A DNA stretch of 64,000 nt from UBA7446 sp038143535 (GTDB taxonomy: Bacteria; Bacteroidota; Bacteroidia; Flavobacteriales; Flavobacteriaceae), in contig JAYQMD010000001.1 in NCBI GenBank assembly GCA_038143535.1, positions 1,178,001 to 1,242,000 of the forward strand, read 5' to 3'. The position numbers and the translations under genes are program-made. The notes under the pieces were generated by a model that saw nothing but the letters and a program-made list of their open reading frames with translations, did not search any database and was not told where the DNA came from. Positions 34,886-43,878 of the stretch are shown here, piece by piece; the stretch's first letter is position 1, and every line of letters starts with the position of its first letter.

Positions 34886-36487
34886 ATGAAAAATTACACA
34901 AATCTATTCATTTCCGCTTTAATAATTGCACTTCTTGCAAGTTGCAGTTCAAGCAATCGCCGTTCAAATGTTTCGCAAGGAACGGGATTAGACATAAATT
35001 CTTCACGTGGTGGTTTCCAATATGAAATAAACTACAAAGGACAAGAGACAGGCCCTGGGTTGGTATTTATACCTGGAGGAACATTTGTCAAAGGCAAGGT
35101 TCAAGACGACGTCATGCGCGATTGGAACAATACTCCTGTGCGTGTACAGGTCCGCTCATTTTACATGGACGAAACAGAAGTCACAAACTTGATGTATAAC
35201 GAATATTTGGATTGGTTAGAACGAGTATACAAAAACCAAGGTGGTGCCTACTCAGATGTATATGAAGCTGCACTCCCCGATACGATGGTTTGGCGAAGTC
35301 CACTTGGATTTAACGAAGACATGGTGAACAACTACATGCGTCACCCTTCTTTCCAAGACTACCCCGTTGTTGGTGTTTCTTGGCAACAAGCTACCAACTA
35401 TGCCAAATGGCGCACCGAGCGTGTTAACGAAAGCTTGTTGGAGCGAGAAGGTTACATCGAAAAAGGAGTAAGCTTACAAATTGACAGTATTTCACCTGGA
35501 AACGAATTCAACACACAAACATATTTACGCGTACCAGACAAAGTATACGGTGGTAATATTGCCGATGTGGCTGGAAGAAACGCACAACCTCGTGGCAGAG
35601 AGACAGACTCAACTACGCTCACTTTTGTCAAACGTGAAAAGGGGTTGTTGTTACCCGAATATCGTTTACCAACAGAAGTGGAATGGGAATATGCAGCACT
35701 TGGGCTATCTGAACTCAGAGAATACAACAGCTATCGTGGTAAAAAGAAATACCCTTGGTCAGGTGACTCTACAAGATCAACGAAACGAAGGAATGAAGGA
35801 GACCAATTGGCCAACTTCAAACAAGGAAAAGGAGATTATAGTGGCGTCGCAGGGTGGTCTTCTGACAATTCAGATATCACGGCTCCAGTTCGTGCGTTCC
35901 CTCCAAACAACTTCGGCTTGTACGGTATGGCTGGAAATGTGGCAGAATGGGTAGCTGATGTATATCGGCCTATCATCAATAGTGATGTTTCTGATATGAG
36001 TTACTATAGAGGAAACCTTTATACCAAACCCGCTATAGGCGAAGACGGAAAAACTGTTGTGGTAGACGAGATAGAAATTGATATTACTCCCAACAACAAG
36101 TTTGAAGTTAAGGCGCTGCCAGGACAGGTTAAATTTACTGAAATCGACGAATCAGACGCACAATTTAGACCAAACTTTAATCGCGCATACAACACAAACT
36201 ATTTGGATGGAGACGAAAAATCAATCCCGAATCCAGACGAAACAGAGATGTATAAATTTGCCATAGATAAAGACGGCAACCCGATCCAAAACCAAGATGA
36301 CGTAAAATCACTGGTGTCTGACCAAACACGTGTTGTCAAGGGTGGTTCTTGGAAAGATCGCGCATACTGGCTAGACCCCGCACAAAGACGCTATTTGCCC
36401 GAGTTTATGGCGGCAGATTACATAGGCTTCCGTTGTGCTATGTCCTATTTAGGTGAAAGCAGTAAAAAGAAACGTCCGCGCGACTAA
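34886..36487 (+). CDS. gldJ: Gliding motility/T9SS lipoprotein GldJ
   Basis: A 533-residue lipoprotein with lipobox LLASC (Cys20) and a formylglycine-generating-enzyme-like (sulfatase-modifying factor) fold: FIPGGTFVKG, YMDETEVTNLMYNEYLDW, PVVGVSWQQATNYAKWRTE, RLPTEVEWEYAALG, GLYGMAGNVAEWVADVY and RVVKGGSWKDRAYWL. GldJ is needed for gliding and T9SS function and stabilises GldK. ATG at 34886 gives a standard lipoprotein signal; an ATG at 34868 would add six residues before it. murF follows after four bases, the same order as in Flavobacterium johnsoniae. Confidence 0.94.
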   Translation: MKNYTNLFISALIIALLASCSSSNRRSNVSQGTGLDINSSRGGFQYEINYKGQETGPGLVFIPGGTFVKGKVQDDVMRDWNNTPVRVQVRSFYMDETEVTNLMYNEYLDWLERVYKNQGGAYSDVYEAALPDTMVWRSPLGFNEDMVNNYMRHPSFQDYPVVGVSWQQATNYAKWRTERVNESLLEREGYIEKGVSLQIDSISPGNEFNTQTYLRVPDKVYGGNIADVAGRNAQPRGRETDSTTLTFVKREKGLLLPEYRLPTEVEWEYAALGLSELREYNSYRGKKKYPWSGDSTRSTKRRNEGDQLANFKQGKGDYSGVAGWSSDNSDITAPVRAFPPNNFGLYGMAGNVAEWVADVYRPIINSDVSDMSYYRGNLYTKPAIGEDGKTVVVDEIEIDITPNNKFEVKALPGQVKFTEIDESDAQFRPNFNRAYNTNYLDGDEKSIPNPDETEMYKFAIDKDGNPIQNQDDVKSLVSDQTRVVKGGSWKDRAYWLDPAQRRYLPEFMAADYIGFRCAMSYLGESSKKKRPRD

Positions 36488-36491
36488 ACGC

Positions 36492-37748
36492 ATGACTTCG
36501 CTACAAGAAGTATATCAATTATTCTTAAAATCTTCGGGAGTTCAAACCGATAGCAGGAAGGTAAAATCCAACCAACTTTTTTTTGCCCTTAAGGGCCCTA
36601 ACTTTGATGCAAACGCATTTGCGCATCAAACCATTGAAAAGGGCGCATTGGCGGCCATAGTTGACAACAAAACCACAGCTGACGCAAACCAAGCTTGTTA
36701 TTTGGTTGATGATGTCCTAGAAACACTACAAGCACTTGCCCATCACCACAGAAAGCAATTTAACATTCCCGTACTTGCATTAACCGGAAGCAATGGCAAA
36801 ACCACGACTAAAGCGCTAATAGACGCGGTTCTAAGCACCATCCATACGGTATTGGCTACTGAAGGGAACCTAAACAACCACATAGGCGTGCCGCTAACAT
36901 TATTACGCCTCACGGCAGTACACAGCCATGCCATTATTGAAATGGGGGCCAATCACCTTAAAGAAATTGCATTTTTATGTGAGATAGCCCAACCTAATTA
37001 CGGCCTAATAACCAACGTTGGCAAAGCCCATTTAGAAGGATTTGGCTCTGAGGAAGGCGTTTTGCAAGGGAAAACAGAATTGTATCGGCATCTTGAAAAA
37101 ACAAATGGACTTGTCTTTGTCGACAAAGAAAATCCGAAATTGATTTCAGCCTTAGGCAAAAATCATTGTGTTACATATAACTCAAGGTCTATTGAAATTG
37201 TTGAAGAAGAACCAACCTTAACTGTTTGTATGGAACAACTGACAATTAAAACCAAACTTGCGGGCAGTTACAATTATGCTAATATAGCGGCAGCATATTG
37301 CGTTGGAATGCACTTTGGAGTAGCGCCAAAAGATGCTGCCTGTGCCATAAGTAATTACGCACCAAACAACAGTCGCTCTCAGTTAATAAAACATCATGGA
37401 AAAACGCTGAGCTTTGATGCCTATAATGCGAACCCAACAAGCATGCAAGCTGCGATTCGTGCATTTAGCAAACGTCAAGGAAAAAAAGCAGTAATTCTTG
37501 GGCATATGGCAGAGCTGGGAACTTACGAATCAGCTGAACACCAATCTTTGGTTGATTTGGTTGCGAACCATGAGTTTGATGCATGTTATTGGGTAGGCAA
37601 GCCCTATGAATCAATTGTAGCTACAAATTACTTTTCAAACGTAGACGAACTCAATGTGTTTTTAAAAAACAATCCCGTTGAGGCTGATCAGGTACTTATA
37701 AAAGGTTCGCGGAGTGCTACTTTAGAAAAGGTACTGTCCTATTTATGA
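36492..37748 (+). CDS. murF: UDP-N-acetylmuramoyl-tripeptide--D-alanyl-D-alanine ligase
   Basis: A 418-residue Mur ligase that adds D-Ala-D-Ala to the peptidoglycan precursor. It shows the MurF N-terminal DSRKVKSNQLFFALKG, the P-loop LTGSNGKTTT (97-106), IIEMGANHLKEIAFL, TNVGKAHLEGFGSEEGV and, in the C-terminal domain, FDAYNANPTSMQAAI and ILGHMAELG. The start at 36492 is chosen because an in-frame start at 36453 lies inside gldJ and adds an unrelated stretch. It probably shares a transcript with gldJ. Confidence 0.95.
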   Translation: MTSLQEVYQLFLKSSGVQTDSRKVKSNQLFFALKGPNFDANAFAHQTIEKGALAAIVDNKTTADANQACYLVDDVLETLQALAHHHRKQFNIPVLALTGSNGKTTTKALIDAVLSTIHTVLATEGNLNNHIGVPLTLLRLTAVHSHAIIEMGANHLKEIAFLCEIAQPNYGLITNVGKAHLEGFGSEEGVLQGKTELYRHLEKTNGLVFVDKENPKLISALGKNHCVTYNSRSIEIVEEEPTLTVCMEQLTIKTKLAGSYNYANIAAAYCVGMHFGVAPKDAACAISNYAPNNSRSQLIKHHGKTLSFDAYNANPTSMQAAIRAFSKRQGKKAVILGHMAELGTYESAEHQSLVDLVANHEFDACYWVGKPYESIVATNYFSNVDELNVFLKNNPVEADQVLIKGSRSATLEKVLSYL

Positions 37749-37756
37749 CGCTTGGC

Positions 37757-38164
37757 TTATTGTCCGATTAGGGTAATGAAAATTTTTCTCGAACCTGCAT
37801 GATTGCGATGCTCACATAAATAAACCCCCTGCCAAGTCCCTAACTTGGGTACTCCATCTTGTATGGGAAAGCTCACAGCAGATCCCAAAATACTACTTTT
37901 GATGTGCGAGGTCATGTCATCAGGACCCTCAAGAGTATGCGTGTAATGCGTATCAGCTTCCGAAACCATTTTATTAAAGTGTGTTTCAAAATCCACCCGA
38001 ACGCTAGGGTCTGCATTTTCGTTAATGGTTAGGCTCGCAGAAGTATGCTTGATAAACACATGAACGATGCCGCTTTTTTTGGGCAATTCATCTAAAACGT
38101 AAGAAGTGATTAAATGAAACCCCCTTGAGTAAGGTGGAAGACTTATTTCTTTTTGAAAAATCAT
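37757..38164 (-). CDS. YjbQ/UPF0047-family protein
   Basis: A 135-residue compact protein of the YjbQ family, recognisable by VFIKHTSASLTINENADPSV, HTLEGPDDMTSHIKSSILG and the LGTWQGVYLCEHRN segment. Escherichia coli YjbQ has weak thiamine phosphate synthase activity; the true role is uncertain. The frame stays open upstream to 38230, but that stretch is tRNA-Val sequence, so the ATG at 38164 is used. Only six bases separate it from the tRNA 3' end, so the two are probably co-transcribed. Confidence 0.9.
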   Translation of the reverse strand: MIFQKEISLPPYSRGFHLITSYVLDELPKKSGIVHVFIKHTSASLTINENADPSVRVDFETHFNKMVSEADTHYTHTLEGPDDMTSHIKSSILGSAVSFPIQDGVPKLGTWQGVYLCEHRNHAGSRKIFITLIGQ

Positions 38165-38170
38165 GCTTTG

Positions 38171-38245
38171 TGGGTCATATTGGATTCGAACCAATGACTT
38201 CCGCCCTGTCAAGGCGACACTCTGAACCAACTGAGTTAATGACCC
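38171..38245 (-). tRNA. tRNA-Val (anticodon GAC)
   Basis: Folds as a complete 75-base cloverleaf on the minus strand: acceptor GGGTCAT/ATGACCC, D stem ACTC/GAGT, anticodon stem TCGCC/GGCGG with loop TTGACAG, five-base variable loop, T stem ATTGG/CCAAT with loop TTCGAAT, discriminator A. Anticodon GAC reads valine codons. The 3' CCA is not encoded (CAA follows). Confusion with tRNA-Asp is possible if the strand is misread, since the plus strand shows GTC. Confidence 0.94.
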
Positions 38246-38252
38246 GGAGTCA

Positions 38253-38260
38253 CAAAAGTA
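38253..38260 (-). promoter_or_regulatory. -7 element TACTTTTG of the tRNA-Val/yjbQ unit
   Basis: TAnnTTTG match seven bases before the mature tRNA 5' end, reading leftward. It would drive the tRNA and the gene behind it. Confidence 0.55.
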
Positions 38261-38280
38261 ACTAAATTCAACTTATTGCA

Positions 38281-38288
38281 TAAGTTTG
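38281..38288 (+). promoter_or_regulatory. -7 element TAAGTTTG of the flavin reductase gene
   Basis: TAnnTTTG match 13 bases before the ATG at 38302, back to back with the tRNA promoter. Confidence 0.5.
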
Positions 38289-38301
38289 CATCAAAAGCGT
38301 T

Positions 38302-38925
38302 ATGATACATTATTCACGTACCGACATTGACCAGATGGATAAAATCTTTCGGTTAAACCTCATCAACAGTTGCACAGGCTTTAAGTCGGCAAATTTATTG
38401 GGAACTAAATCGCTAAATGACGTGAGCAATGTGGCTGTTTTTAGCAGCATTACACATCTTGGGAGTAATCCGCCATTGATTGGCTTTATTCTCCGCCCTA
38501 CTACAGTACCACGTGATACCTACAGAAATATTAAAGACACCGGCGTGTTTACAGTAAACCACATCTACAGCGATATCATTGAAGATGCACATCACACTTC
38601 CGCAAAATATCCAGATGAAGTTTCGGAATTTACCAAAACAGATTTGGAAGAAGAATTCCTTGGTAACTTCCCTGCCCCTTTTGTGAAAGGAACAAAAATA
38701 CGGTTGGGGTGTCGCTTTTTAAATGAATATGAAATTAAAGAAAACAACACCTTGCTTTTAGTTAGTTCTGTTGAGCACGTTTTTATTGCCGATCAAGACA
38801 TACAACAAGAGGATGGGTGGCTAAAGCTTGAAAATGCCAATACCGTAACCATAAACGGCTTAGACGGCTACGCCACTACAAGCCTGTTAGACCGCTACGC
38901 ATACGCAAGACCCAAAAAAACATGA
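38302..38925 (+). CDS. Flavin reductase-family (FMN-binding) protein
   Basis: A 207-residue protein of the flavin-reductase-like split-barrel family: NSCTGFKSANLLGTKS, VAVFSSITHLGSNPPLIGFI, the FMN-contact segment RPTTVPRDTYRNI and GVFTVNHI. It likely binds FMN and transfers electrons from NAD(P)H; the partner is unknown. Its stop overlaps the start of the O-methyltransferase gene by four bases (ATGA). Confidence 0.85.
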   Translation: MIHYSRTDIDQMDKIFRLNLINSCTGFKSANLLGTKSLNDVSNVAVFSSITHLGSNPPLIGFILRPTTVPRDTYRNIKDTGVFTVNHIYSDIIEDAHHTSAKYPDEVSEFTKTDLEEEFLGNFPAPFVKGTKIRLGCRFLNEYEIKENNTLLLVSSVEHVFIADQDIQQEDGWLKLENANTVTINGLDGYATTSLLDRYAYARPKKT

Positions 38926-39557
38926 ATTTTTTAGATCACAATTTAGAAACATATGTAGCAGAACACTCCGAGCAAGAGCCCAAATTGCTGCAAGAGCTGG
39001 CACGCGAAACCCACCTTAAAATTTTACAACCAAGGATGCTTAGTGGTGCCTACCAAGGTCGATTACTCGCTTTACTCTCCAAACTAATTGCACCCAAACA
39101 CATCTTGGAAATCGGAACCTATACAGGCTATTCGGCCCTGTGTTTGGCAGAAGGGCTGCAAGCAAATGGGCAAATTGACACCATTGACATAAATGAGGAA
39201 CTTACGGATATGCAACGAAAATATTTTGATGTGTCCGGTTATGGGAAACACATCGTGCAGCATTTGGGAAATGCCGCCGAAATTATTCCTGCGATTGAAG
39301 GAACTTTTGACTTTGTTTTTATCGATGCCGATAAAGAGCAGTACCCACTCTATTTTGATTTGATTGTTGACCGGGTGCGTTCAGGAGGACTGATTATTGC
39401 TGACAATGTATTGTGGTCTGGGAAAGTTTTGGAGCCTGCCACCGATCAGGCTACAGAATCACTTCAAAGTTTTAATAAAAAAGTAGCGAAAGACAGTCGC
39501 GTTGAAACCGTAATACTTGCTGTACGGGATGGGTTAACGCTCTTGCGTAAGATTTAG
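38922..39557 (+). CDS. SAM-dependent O-methyltransferase
   Basis: A 211-residue class I methyltransferase of the cation-dependent (caffeoyl-CoA/catechol) O-methyltransferase type. Motif I is HILEIGTYTGYSALCLAEGL; the divalent-metal loop is FVFIDADKEQYPLYF with IIADNVLWSGKV. The acceptor is unknown. It is coupled to the flavin reductase gene, which hints at modification of a redox cofactor or phenolic compound, but this is only a guess. The stop shares four bases with the convergent tatA stop. Confidence 0.88.
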   Translation: MNFLDHNLETYVAEHSEQEPKLLQELARETHLKILQPRMLSGAYQGRLLALLSKLIAPKHILEIGTYTGYSALCLAEGLQANGQIDTIDINEELTDMQRKYFDVSGYGKHIVQHLGNAAEIIPAIEGTFDFVFIDADKEQYPLYFDLIVDRVRSGGLIIADNVLWSGKVLEPATDQATESLQSFNKKVAKDSRVETVILAVRDGLTLLRKI

Positions 39558-39820
39558 CGCTTACGTTTGACCGTACCCGTAATGTCGTTAAATTCTTTTT
39601 TAATGTCGTTTACCTCCTTTTGAAGCTCTTTGGTGTCTAAGCCCTGAGCTTCTGCAGATTTTTCAATTTCTTCACGAAAATCGCGACTGGCGGTTTTTAC
39701 CTGTTGAATACCCTTGGCAAGTGTGCGTGCAATGTCTGGAACACGATTGGCACCAAAGACCAAAAGCACTACAATAAATATAAATACGATTTCAACACCG
39801 CTTATAAAATAAACAACCAT
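39554..39820 (-). CDS. tatA: Sec-independent translocase subunit TatA/E
   Basis: An 88-residue protein: one N-terminal membrane helix (VEIVFIFIVVLLVFGANRVPD), a hinge, an amphipathic helix (IARTLAKGIQQVKTASRDF) and a charged tail. This is the standard TatA/E architecture for the pore of the twin-arginine pathway. The FG-x-x-RVPDIAR hinge is characteristic. It is monocistronic with a promoter only four bases upstream. TatB- or TatE-type roles cannot be separated by sequence alone. Confidence 0.9.
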   Translation of the reverse strand: MVVYFISGVEIVFIFIVVLLVFGANRVPDIARTLAKGIQQVKTASRDFREEIEKSAEAQGLDTKELQKEVNDIKKEFNDITGTVKRKR

Positions 39821-39824
39821 ATCG

Positions 39825-39832
39825 CAAAGATA
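39825..39832 (-). promoter_or_regulatory. -7 element TATCTTTG of tatA
   Basis: Exact TAnnTTTG match ending four bases before the tatA ATG; transcription would begin at about the start codon. Confidence 0.6.
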
Positions 39833-39876
39833 AGTTAAAACAAAAAAGTAGCTGTTTTTATGAATTTATAAACTTT

Positions 39877-39903
39877 AAAAAAACCAGCCCTAAGGCTGGT
39901 TTT
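39877..39903 (-). terminator. Rho-independent terminator of the M1 peptidase operon
   Basis: Nine-pair stem AAACCAGCC / GGCTGGTTT with a four-base loop, and a T run when read leftward (seven As at 39877-39883 on the plus strand). It lies four bases beyond the peptidase stop codon. Confidence 0.85.
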
Positions 39904-39907
39904 CGTT

Positions 39908-42091
39908 TTAGTTCTGTTGCTTTTTAAACTTCTCAAAATCGTTTTCTTCCAGTGTCTTGGGCCAAGCGTTGTTATCCTTGTTGATATCTGCAGTGGCGTT
40001 GTCAGGGTCAACCAGCACACCGACGATTTCCTTGTCTGTAGCAATGTACTTGCTTACTTCACGATCACTTTTACGCCACACTTGCGCAGGATAGGTCTTG
40101 CGCTCTTTGGTGCCATCAGCATAGGCGTACTCGACAATAAGCGGCATTGGAATACCGCCTGGTTTTTCAAAAGTTACCTTGTAAAATTTCTTAGGCTCCT
40201 TGCGGTTCTTGAACGCATCGGGTGTTAAATTCCGTAAACTGTTGGTAAAATAACGCGAGAAATAACGCATATCATCATCAAATTTTTTGATGTCTTTAAC
40301 GCCCGTTACACCCATATCCACAACATCTGTGGTAAAAAACCATCCGCGCCAAAACCAGTCCAAATCAAAAGCTGAAGCGTCTTCCATAGTACGAAAGAAA
40401 TCTTCTGGGGTTGGGTGTTTAAACATCCAGCGCTGTGAAAAGGTCTTAAAGGCATGATCGAACAATTCACGCCCCATAACCGTTTCTCTAAGAATGTTTA
40501 GGGCGGTTGCTGGTTTGCTGTACGCATTTGGCCCAAGTTGATATACGTTCTCAGGATTGGCCATAATCGGTGCAATAAAATCTTGATCGCCTGACATATA
40601 CGGCACTATGTTTTGCGGATCCATATCGTCGGAGGGATAATGATCCATTCCTGGTATTGCATCAGGGTGTGCCTTTCCAAAATCCTGCTCGGCAATAATC
40701 TGCACAAAAGAATTTAAGCCCTCATCCATCCAACCCCATTGGCGTTCGTCTGAATTCACAATCATAGGAAAGAAATTGTGACCCACCTCATGAATAATAA
40801 CGCCAATCATACCAAACTTGGTGCGGTCGCTGTACTTGCCGTTTTCGTCTGGGCGTCCAAAGTTGAAACAAATCATTGGATACTCCATGCCTACATCATC
40901 GGCGTGTACAGATACCGCTTTGTGGTACGGGTAGTCAAAGGTCATTTTCGAATACGACTTTAATGCACTCGCCACGGTCTTGGTAGACCATTGTTCCCAC
41001 AGTGGGTTTCCTTCTTTTGGGTAAACAGAAACCGCCATCACATCAGTTCCATTCACATCGACATTCATCATGTCAACAATAAACTTGCGCGAAGAAGCAA
41101 AAGCAAAATCTCGTACATTTTTTGCCGTAAAATGCCATGTCTTGGTGCCTGTTGGTGTGCTTTTTTCGTTAGCCTCAGCTTCGTCTTGCGTTACAATAAA
41201 CACAGGTTCGTCGTATGATTTTTTAGCTTCCCGAAAGCGCTTCATCATGGTTGATGAATAGACCGCCTTACGGTTTTCCAACACACCTGTAGACTCCACG
41301 ATATGATCATCAGGAACGGTAATTTTTACATCGTAGTTGCCGAAAGGGAGTGCAAACTCACCATTGCCCCAAAACTGTTGGTTTTGCCAGCCTTCAACAT
41401 CGTTGTAGACCGCCATACGTGGGAAAAACTGCGCTATAAAATAAGCGTAGTTGTCGTCTTTAATAAAGTATTCGTAACCAGAACGCGCATCCCAAAACTG
41501 ACGGTTGGGAATATTGTAGTGCCATTTAAGACGGAACGAAATAGCCGTTCCAGACGCCAATGGTGTTGGCAAGTCGATGCGCATCATGGTCTGATGCACT
41601 GTATATGGCAACTCCACACCATTCGAATCTTGCAGCAAATCTATTTTAAAACCGCCATCAAATTTTTCCTCCAAGAGATATTCATTGACAAATCCAGGAC
41701 CTACAGCACGCTGGGTTCCATAGTAGTCGTTTCCATTATCAAGTCGGTCAAAAGATTGGCCATCACGGGCACGAACATTCTGATCGAGCTGGAGCCACAA
41801 ATAAGAAAGCGTTTCCGGTGAATTGTTGGTGTAGGTAATCGTCTGATCGCCAAACAATTCTTGAGTGTCATCATTTAGCATGAGCTCCATAACATAATCT
41901 GCCTGCTGCTGATAGTACGCAGGACCCGGTGCTCCCGAGGCTGTTCTGTAAGCGTTTGGCGTAGCCAATTCGTTATACAGCTGTCGAAACTTATTTTGGT
42001 TGGTATGTCCCTGTGGTGTGGCTGTTTCTTGTGCAATGGCAACGGCAAAAGATAGGGTTAAGATTGAGGTGAATATTGAAGTAAATTTCAT
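39908..42091 (-). CDS. Exported M1-family zinc metallopeptidase
   Basis: A 727-residue aminopeptidase-like protein with a signal peptide (MKFTSIFTSILTLSFAVAIAQ). The gluzincin zinc site is intact: HEVGHN (His434, Glu435, His438) with the third ligand Glu457 in WMDEGLNSF exactly 18 residues on. The exopeptidase GxMEN motif is replaced by GMEYPMICF, a common variant in this Bacteroidota subgroup, so it may not be a classic aminopeptidase. It is the last gene of a three-gene unit with the DUF6702 and regulatory-domain genes, an arrangement I recall from other Flavobacteriaceae. Confidence 0.92.
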   Translation of the reverse strand: MKFTSIFTSILTLSFAVAIAQETATPQGHTNQNKFRQLYNELATPNAYRTASGAPGPAYYQQQADYVMELMLNDDTQELFGDQTITYTNNSPETLSYLWLQLDQNVRARDGQSFDRLDNGNDYYGTQRAVGPGFVNEYLLEEKFDGGFKIDLLQDSNGVELPYTVHQTMMRIDLPTPLASGTAISFRLKWHYNIPNRQFWDARSGYEYFIKDDNYAYFIAQFFPRMAVYNDVEGWQNQQFWGNGEFALPFGNYDVKITVPDDHIVESTGVLENRKAVYSSTMMKRFREAKKSYDEPVFIVTQDEAEANEKSTPTGTKTWHFTAKNVRDFAFASSRKFIVDMMNVDVNGTDVMAVSVYPKEGNPLWEQWSTKTVASALKSYSKMTFDYPYHKAVSVHADDVGMEYPMICFNFGRPDENGKYSDRTKFGMIGVIIHEVGHNFFPMIVNSDERQWGWMDEGLNSFVQIIAEQDFGKAHPDAIPGMDHYPSDDMDPQNIVPYMSGDQDFIAPIMANPENVYQLGPNAYSKPATALNILRETVMGRELFDHAFKTFSQRWMFKHPTPEDFFRTMEDASAFDLDWFWRGWFFTTDVVDMGVTGVKDIKKFDDDMRYFSRYFTNSLRNLTPDAFKNRKEPKKFYKVTFEKPGGIPMPLIVEYAYADGTKERKTYPAQVWRKSDREVSKYIATDKEIVGVLVDPDNATADINKDNNAWPKTLEENDFEKFKKQQN

Positions 42092-42132
42092 TTTAAATGG
42101 ATTTTATAAAAATATACTGGGTTGTGGGAAAA

Positions 42133-42627
42133 TTAAAAACTGTGTTTAGCAAAAATGCGGTCTTTGGTGTGCAAAAAACTTTTCTTTGCTGCTGATGTCG
42201 AAAGCGTTACGATATTTTTTTGATCGGGAAAGACGTCCATCAGAAAAGTGTTGGACCACTCCAATTGAGTCATTTCTGGAATCACGTCAAAAGAGGCATA
42301 TAAGATGGTCTGATCTTGCTTATACGCCCAACCAACAAATGAAAAAACGGCTGGTTCATTGGGAGATTTGAGCTGAAAGTGCTGTTGGAAATAGGCAGAC
42401 ATATGCCCCGAAATAACGGTTTCTGAAAGTTGGTCTGGATCGAGTTTTATTTCAGTGGAAGTGAAACGAGAAAGCGCAGCGGTAAAGTCATCGGTAAAAA
42501 CCCGTACGACCAGCTGTATTTGATTTTGCTTGGGCTTAAAAAACATATCCGTAGTGCTCACATAGTACTTGTGCGTAAAAGCAGAAAAAAGGGGCAATAG
42601 GCACACAAAAAATAAAAAACGCATCAA
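42133..42627 (-). CDS. DUF6702-family exported protein
   Basis: A 164-residue protein with an N-terminal signal sequence (MRFLFFVCLLPLFSAF) and the family start HKYYVSTTDMFF, then RVFTDDFTAALSRF and FVGWAYKQDQTILYASFDV. It resembles the small DUF6702 family found beside M1 peptidases in Flavobacteriaceae. Function unknown. Its start overlaps the stop of the upstream regulatory-domain gene by four bases. Confidence 0.75.
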   Translation of the reverse strand: MMRFLFFVCLLPLFSAFTHKYYVSTTDMFFKPKQNQIQLVVRVFTDDFTAALSRFTSTEIKLDPDQLSETVISGHMSAYFQQHFQLKSPNEPAVFSFVGWAYKQDQTILYASFDVIPEMTQLEWSNTFLMDVFPDQKNIVTLSTSAAKKSFLHTKDRIFAKHSF

Positions 42628-43352
42628 TTGTTTTTATTAAACTTTTCACTTGTTTTGACCAAGAAATCCATGATTTCAAAATCAGATTTCTCTTTGAGCA
42701 GTTCTTTGGTTTTGACCTCGTCGTCACAATACAACAAAAACAACCCTATATTGTCTTTTTCTATATTCAGTTGCTCTTTAAAGAAGCTATCATCATAGAG
42801 CTGGCGTATGACCTCACTTGGCTTTAGTGCGTAGGTCTTGTCTTTTGCTTTGTCTTTGTTTTCGACCATGCGGTAAAGCGCCTTAAAAACACTGACGAAG
42901 TTTACGCCATTTGTAAGTTGGTTTTTATTCATCAACTCGTTTTCCAATCGTGTGGAGCGGTCACGCTCATAGTCAAACTTCTTAAATTCTTCCGATCGTA
43001 GGTCTAAAAATTTCTGCCGCTGTTCTGGCGTAACCACCACCTCTTCGAGCTCAGTTATTTTTTCATTTACATCAATTAGGAGACGGCCGCGCTGTAGAAT
43101 CTCTTTTGTTATTTTGACTACGCGAATTTGGTATTGCAAGGAAGTAAAAACCAACTCGTCGCCCATCATCACTTGAATGGCAAAGTCGCCATTGTTGTCT
43201 GAAATTGTAGCCTCCTTGGTGGTTGTGTTGACCACATTGGCAGCAATCACATTTTGATTTTGGTATAGAATCTTACCCCTCAGCCAAGTACGGTAATCGG
43301 TTTGGGCCGTGAGCATTGGCGCAAAAAGCAAAAAAACAAAAAGCTGTCGCAT
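42624..43352 (-). CDS. Carboxypeptidase-regulatory-like domain protein
   Basis: A 242-residue exported protein (signal MRQLFVFLLFAPMLTAQ). Residues about 25-115 form a CarboxypepD_reg-like beta-sandwich (LRGKILYQNQNVIAANVV, NNGDFAIQVMMGDELVF), ending in ITELEEVVVTPEQ, which looks like the end of this domain in TonB-linked proteins. The rest is charged and helical. It has no barrel, so it is not a receptor. First gene of the unit with DUF6702 and the M1 peptidase; possibly a periplasmic partner of that peptidase. Confidence 0.82.
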   Translation of the reverse strand: MRQLFVFLLFAPMLTAQTDYRTWLRGKILYQNQNVIAANVVNTTTKEATISDNNGDFAIQVMMGDELVFTSLQYQIRVVKITKEILQRGRLLIDVNEKITELEEVVVTPEQRQKFLDLRSEEFKKFDYERDRSTRLENELMNKNQLTNGVNFVSVFKALYRMVENKDKAKDKTYALKPSEVIRQLYDDSFFKEQLNIEKDNIGLFLLYCDDEVKTKELLKEKSDFEIMDFLVKTSEKFNKNN

Positions 43353-43428
43353 ATAAAATTACTATGGGTTGGCTACGGCAAGAAACATTTCTATCAGAAA
43401 TTACATCAAATTAGAATTCCATTCGTAA

Positions 43429-43436
43429 CAAATATA
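43429..43436 (-). promoter_or_regulatory. -7 element TATATTTG of the M1 peptidase operon
   Basis: Exact TAnnTTTG match reading leftward, 76 bases before the start at 43352, between the end of the acetyltransferase gene and the operon. Confidence 0.45.
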
Positions 43437-43438
43437 CG

Positions 43439-43870
43439 CTATTCGCCCAAACGCTTGACGAAGTGAAAACCAAGGTGTTCAAAGCCTTCACGGACATAGA
43501 GTCGGTGTGAGGCAACATTTTCTTTGTATGCATTTAATTCCAACGCTTCATAACCCGCTTTTTGGAGTTTGCTCCCAATCCAATCGATAAAACGAGCACC
43601 CAAGCCCTGCCCTTGATATGCGGGCTTTATGTATAGGTGGTCTAACTCACAGCTTTTTCCTGAATAGTGTCGGGTTTGATACCAGAGTCCGCAAAGACCA
43701 ATCAAATGATCATTGTCATAAAAACCAATGCAGTCATATTCGTGTTGGAACATGGCAACAAATCGGCTGCTATGCGTGGCATTGGAATATTTATGATCGG
43801 TAAAATCTTGCATCAGCGGCAAAATTTCGGGTATATTCCCTACATTTAAATATCTAAAATCAATTTCCAT
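43439..43870 (-). CDS. GNAT-family N-acetyltransferase
   Basis: A 143-residue GNAT protein. The acetyl-CoA-binding motif A is CELDHLYIKPAYQGQGLGAR, followed by ALELNAYKENVASHRLYVREGFE, the usual motif B with N and Y. Substrate unknown. ATG at 43870 is preferred over one at 43894, because the longer version adds an unrelated stretch and runs through the -7 element at 43892. It lies head to head with a second acetyltransferase gene with eight bases between the starts. Confidence 0.88.
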   Translation of the reverse strand: MEIDFRYLNVGNIPEILPLMQDFTDHKYSNATHSSRFVAMFQHEYDCIGFYDNDHLIGLCGLWYQTRHYSGKSCELDHLYIKPAYQGQGLGARFIDWIGSKLQKAGYEALELNAYKENVASHRLYVREGFEHLGFHFVKRLGE

Positions 43871-43878
43871 AACTGCAG

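Noticed and set aside
38165..38230. N-terminal extension of the YjbQ gene
   Set aside because: These bases fold as tRNA-Val, and the added residues do not match the YjbQ family.
38171..38245. tRNA-Asp (GTC)
   Set aside because: GTC appears only on the plus strand; the cloverleaf lies on the minus strand with GAC in the loop TTGACAG, which is valine.
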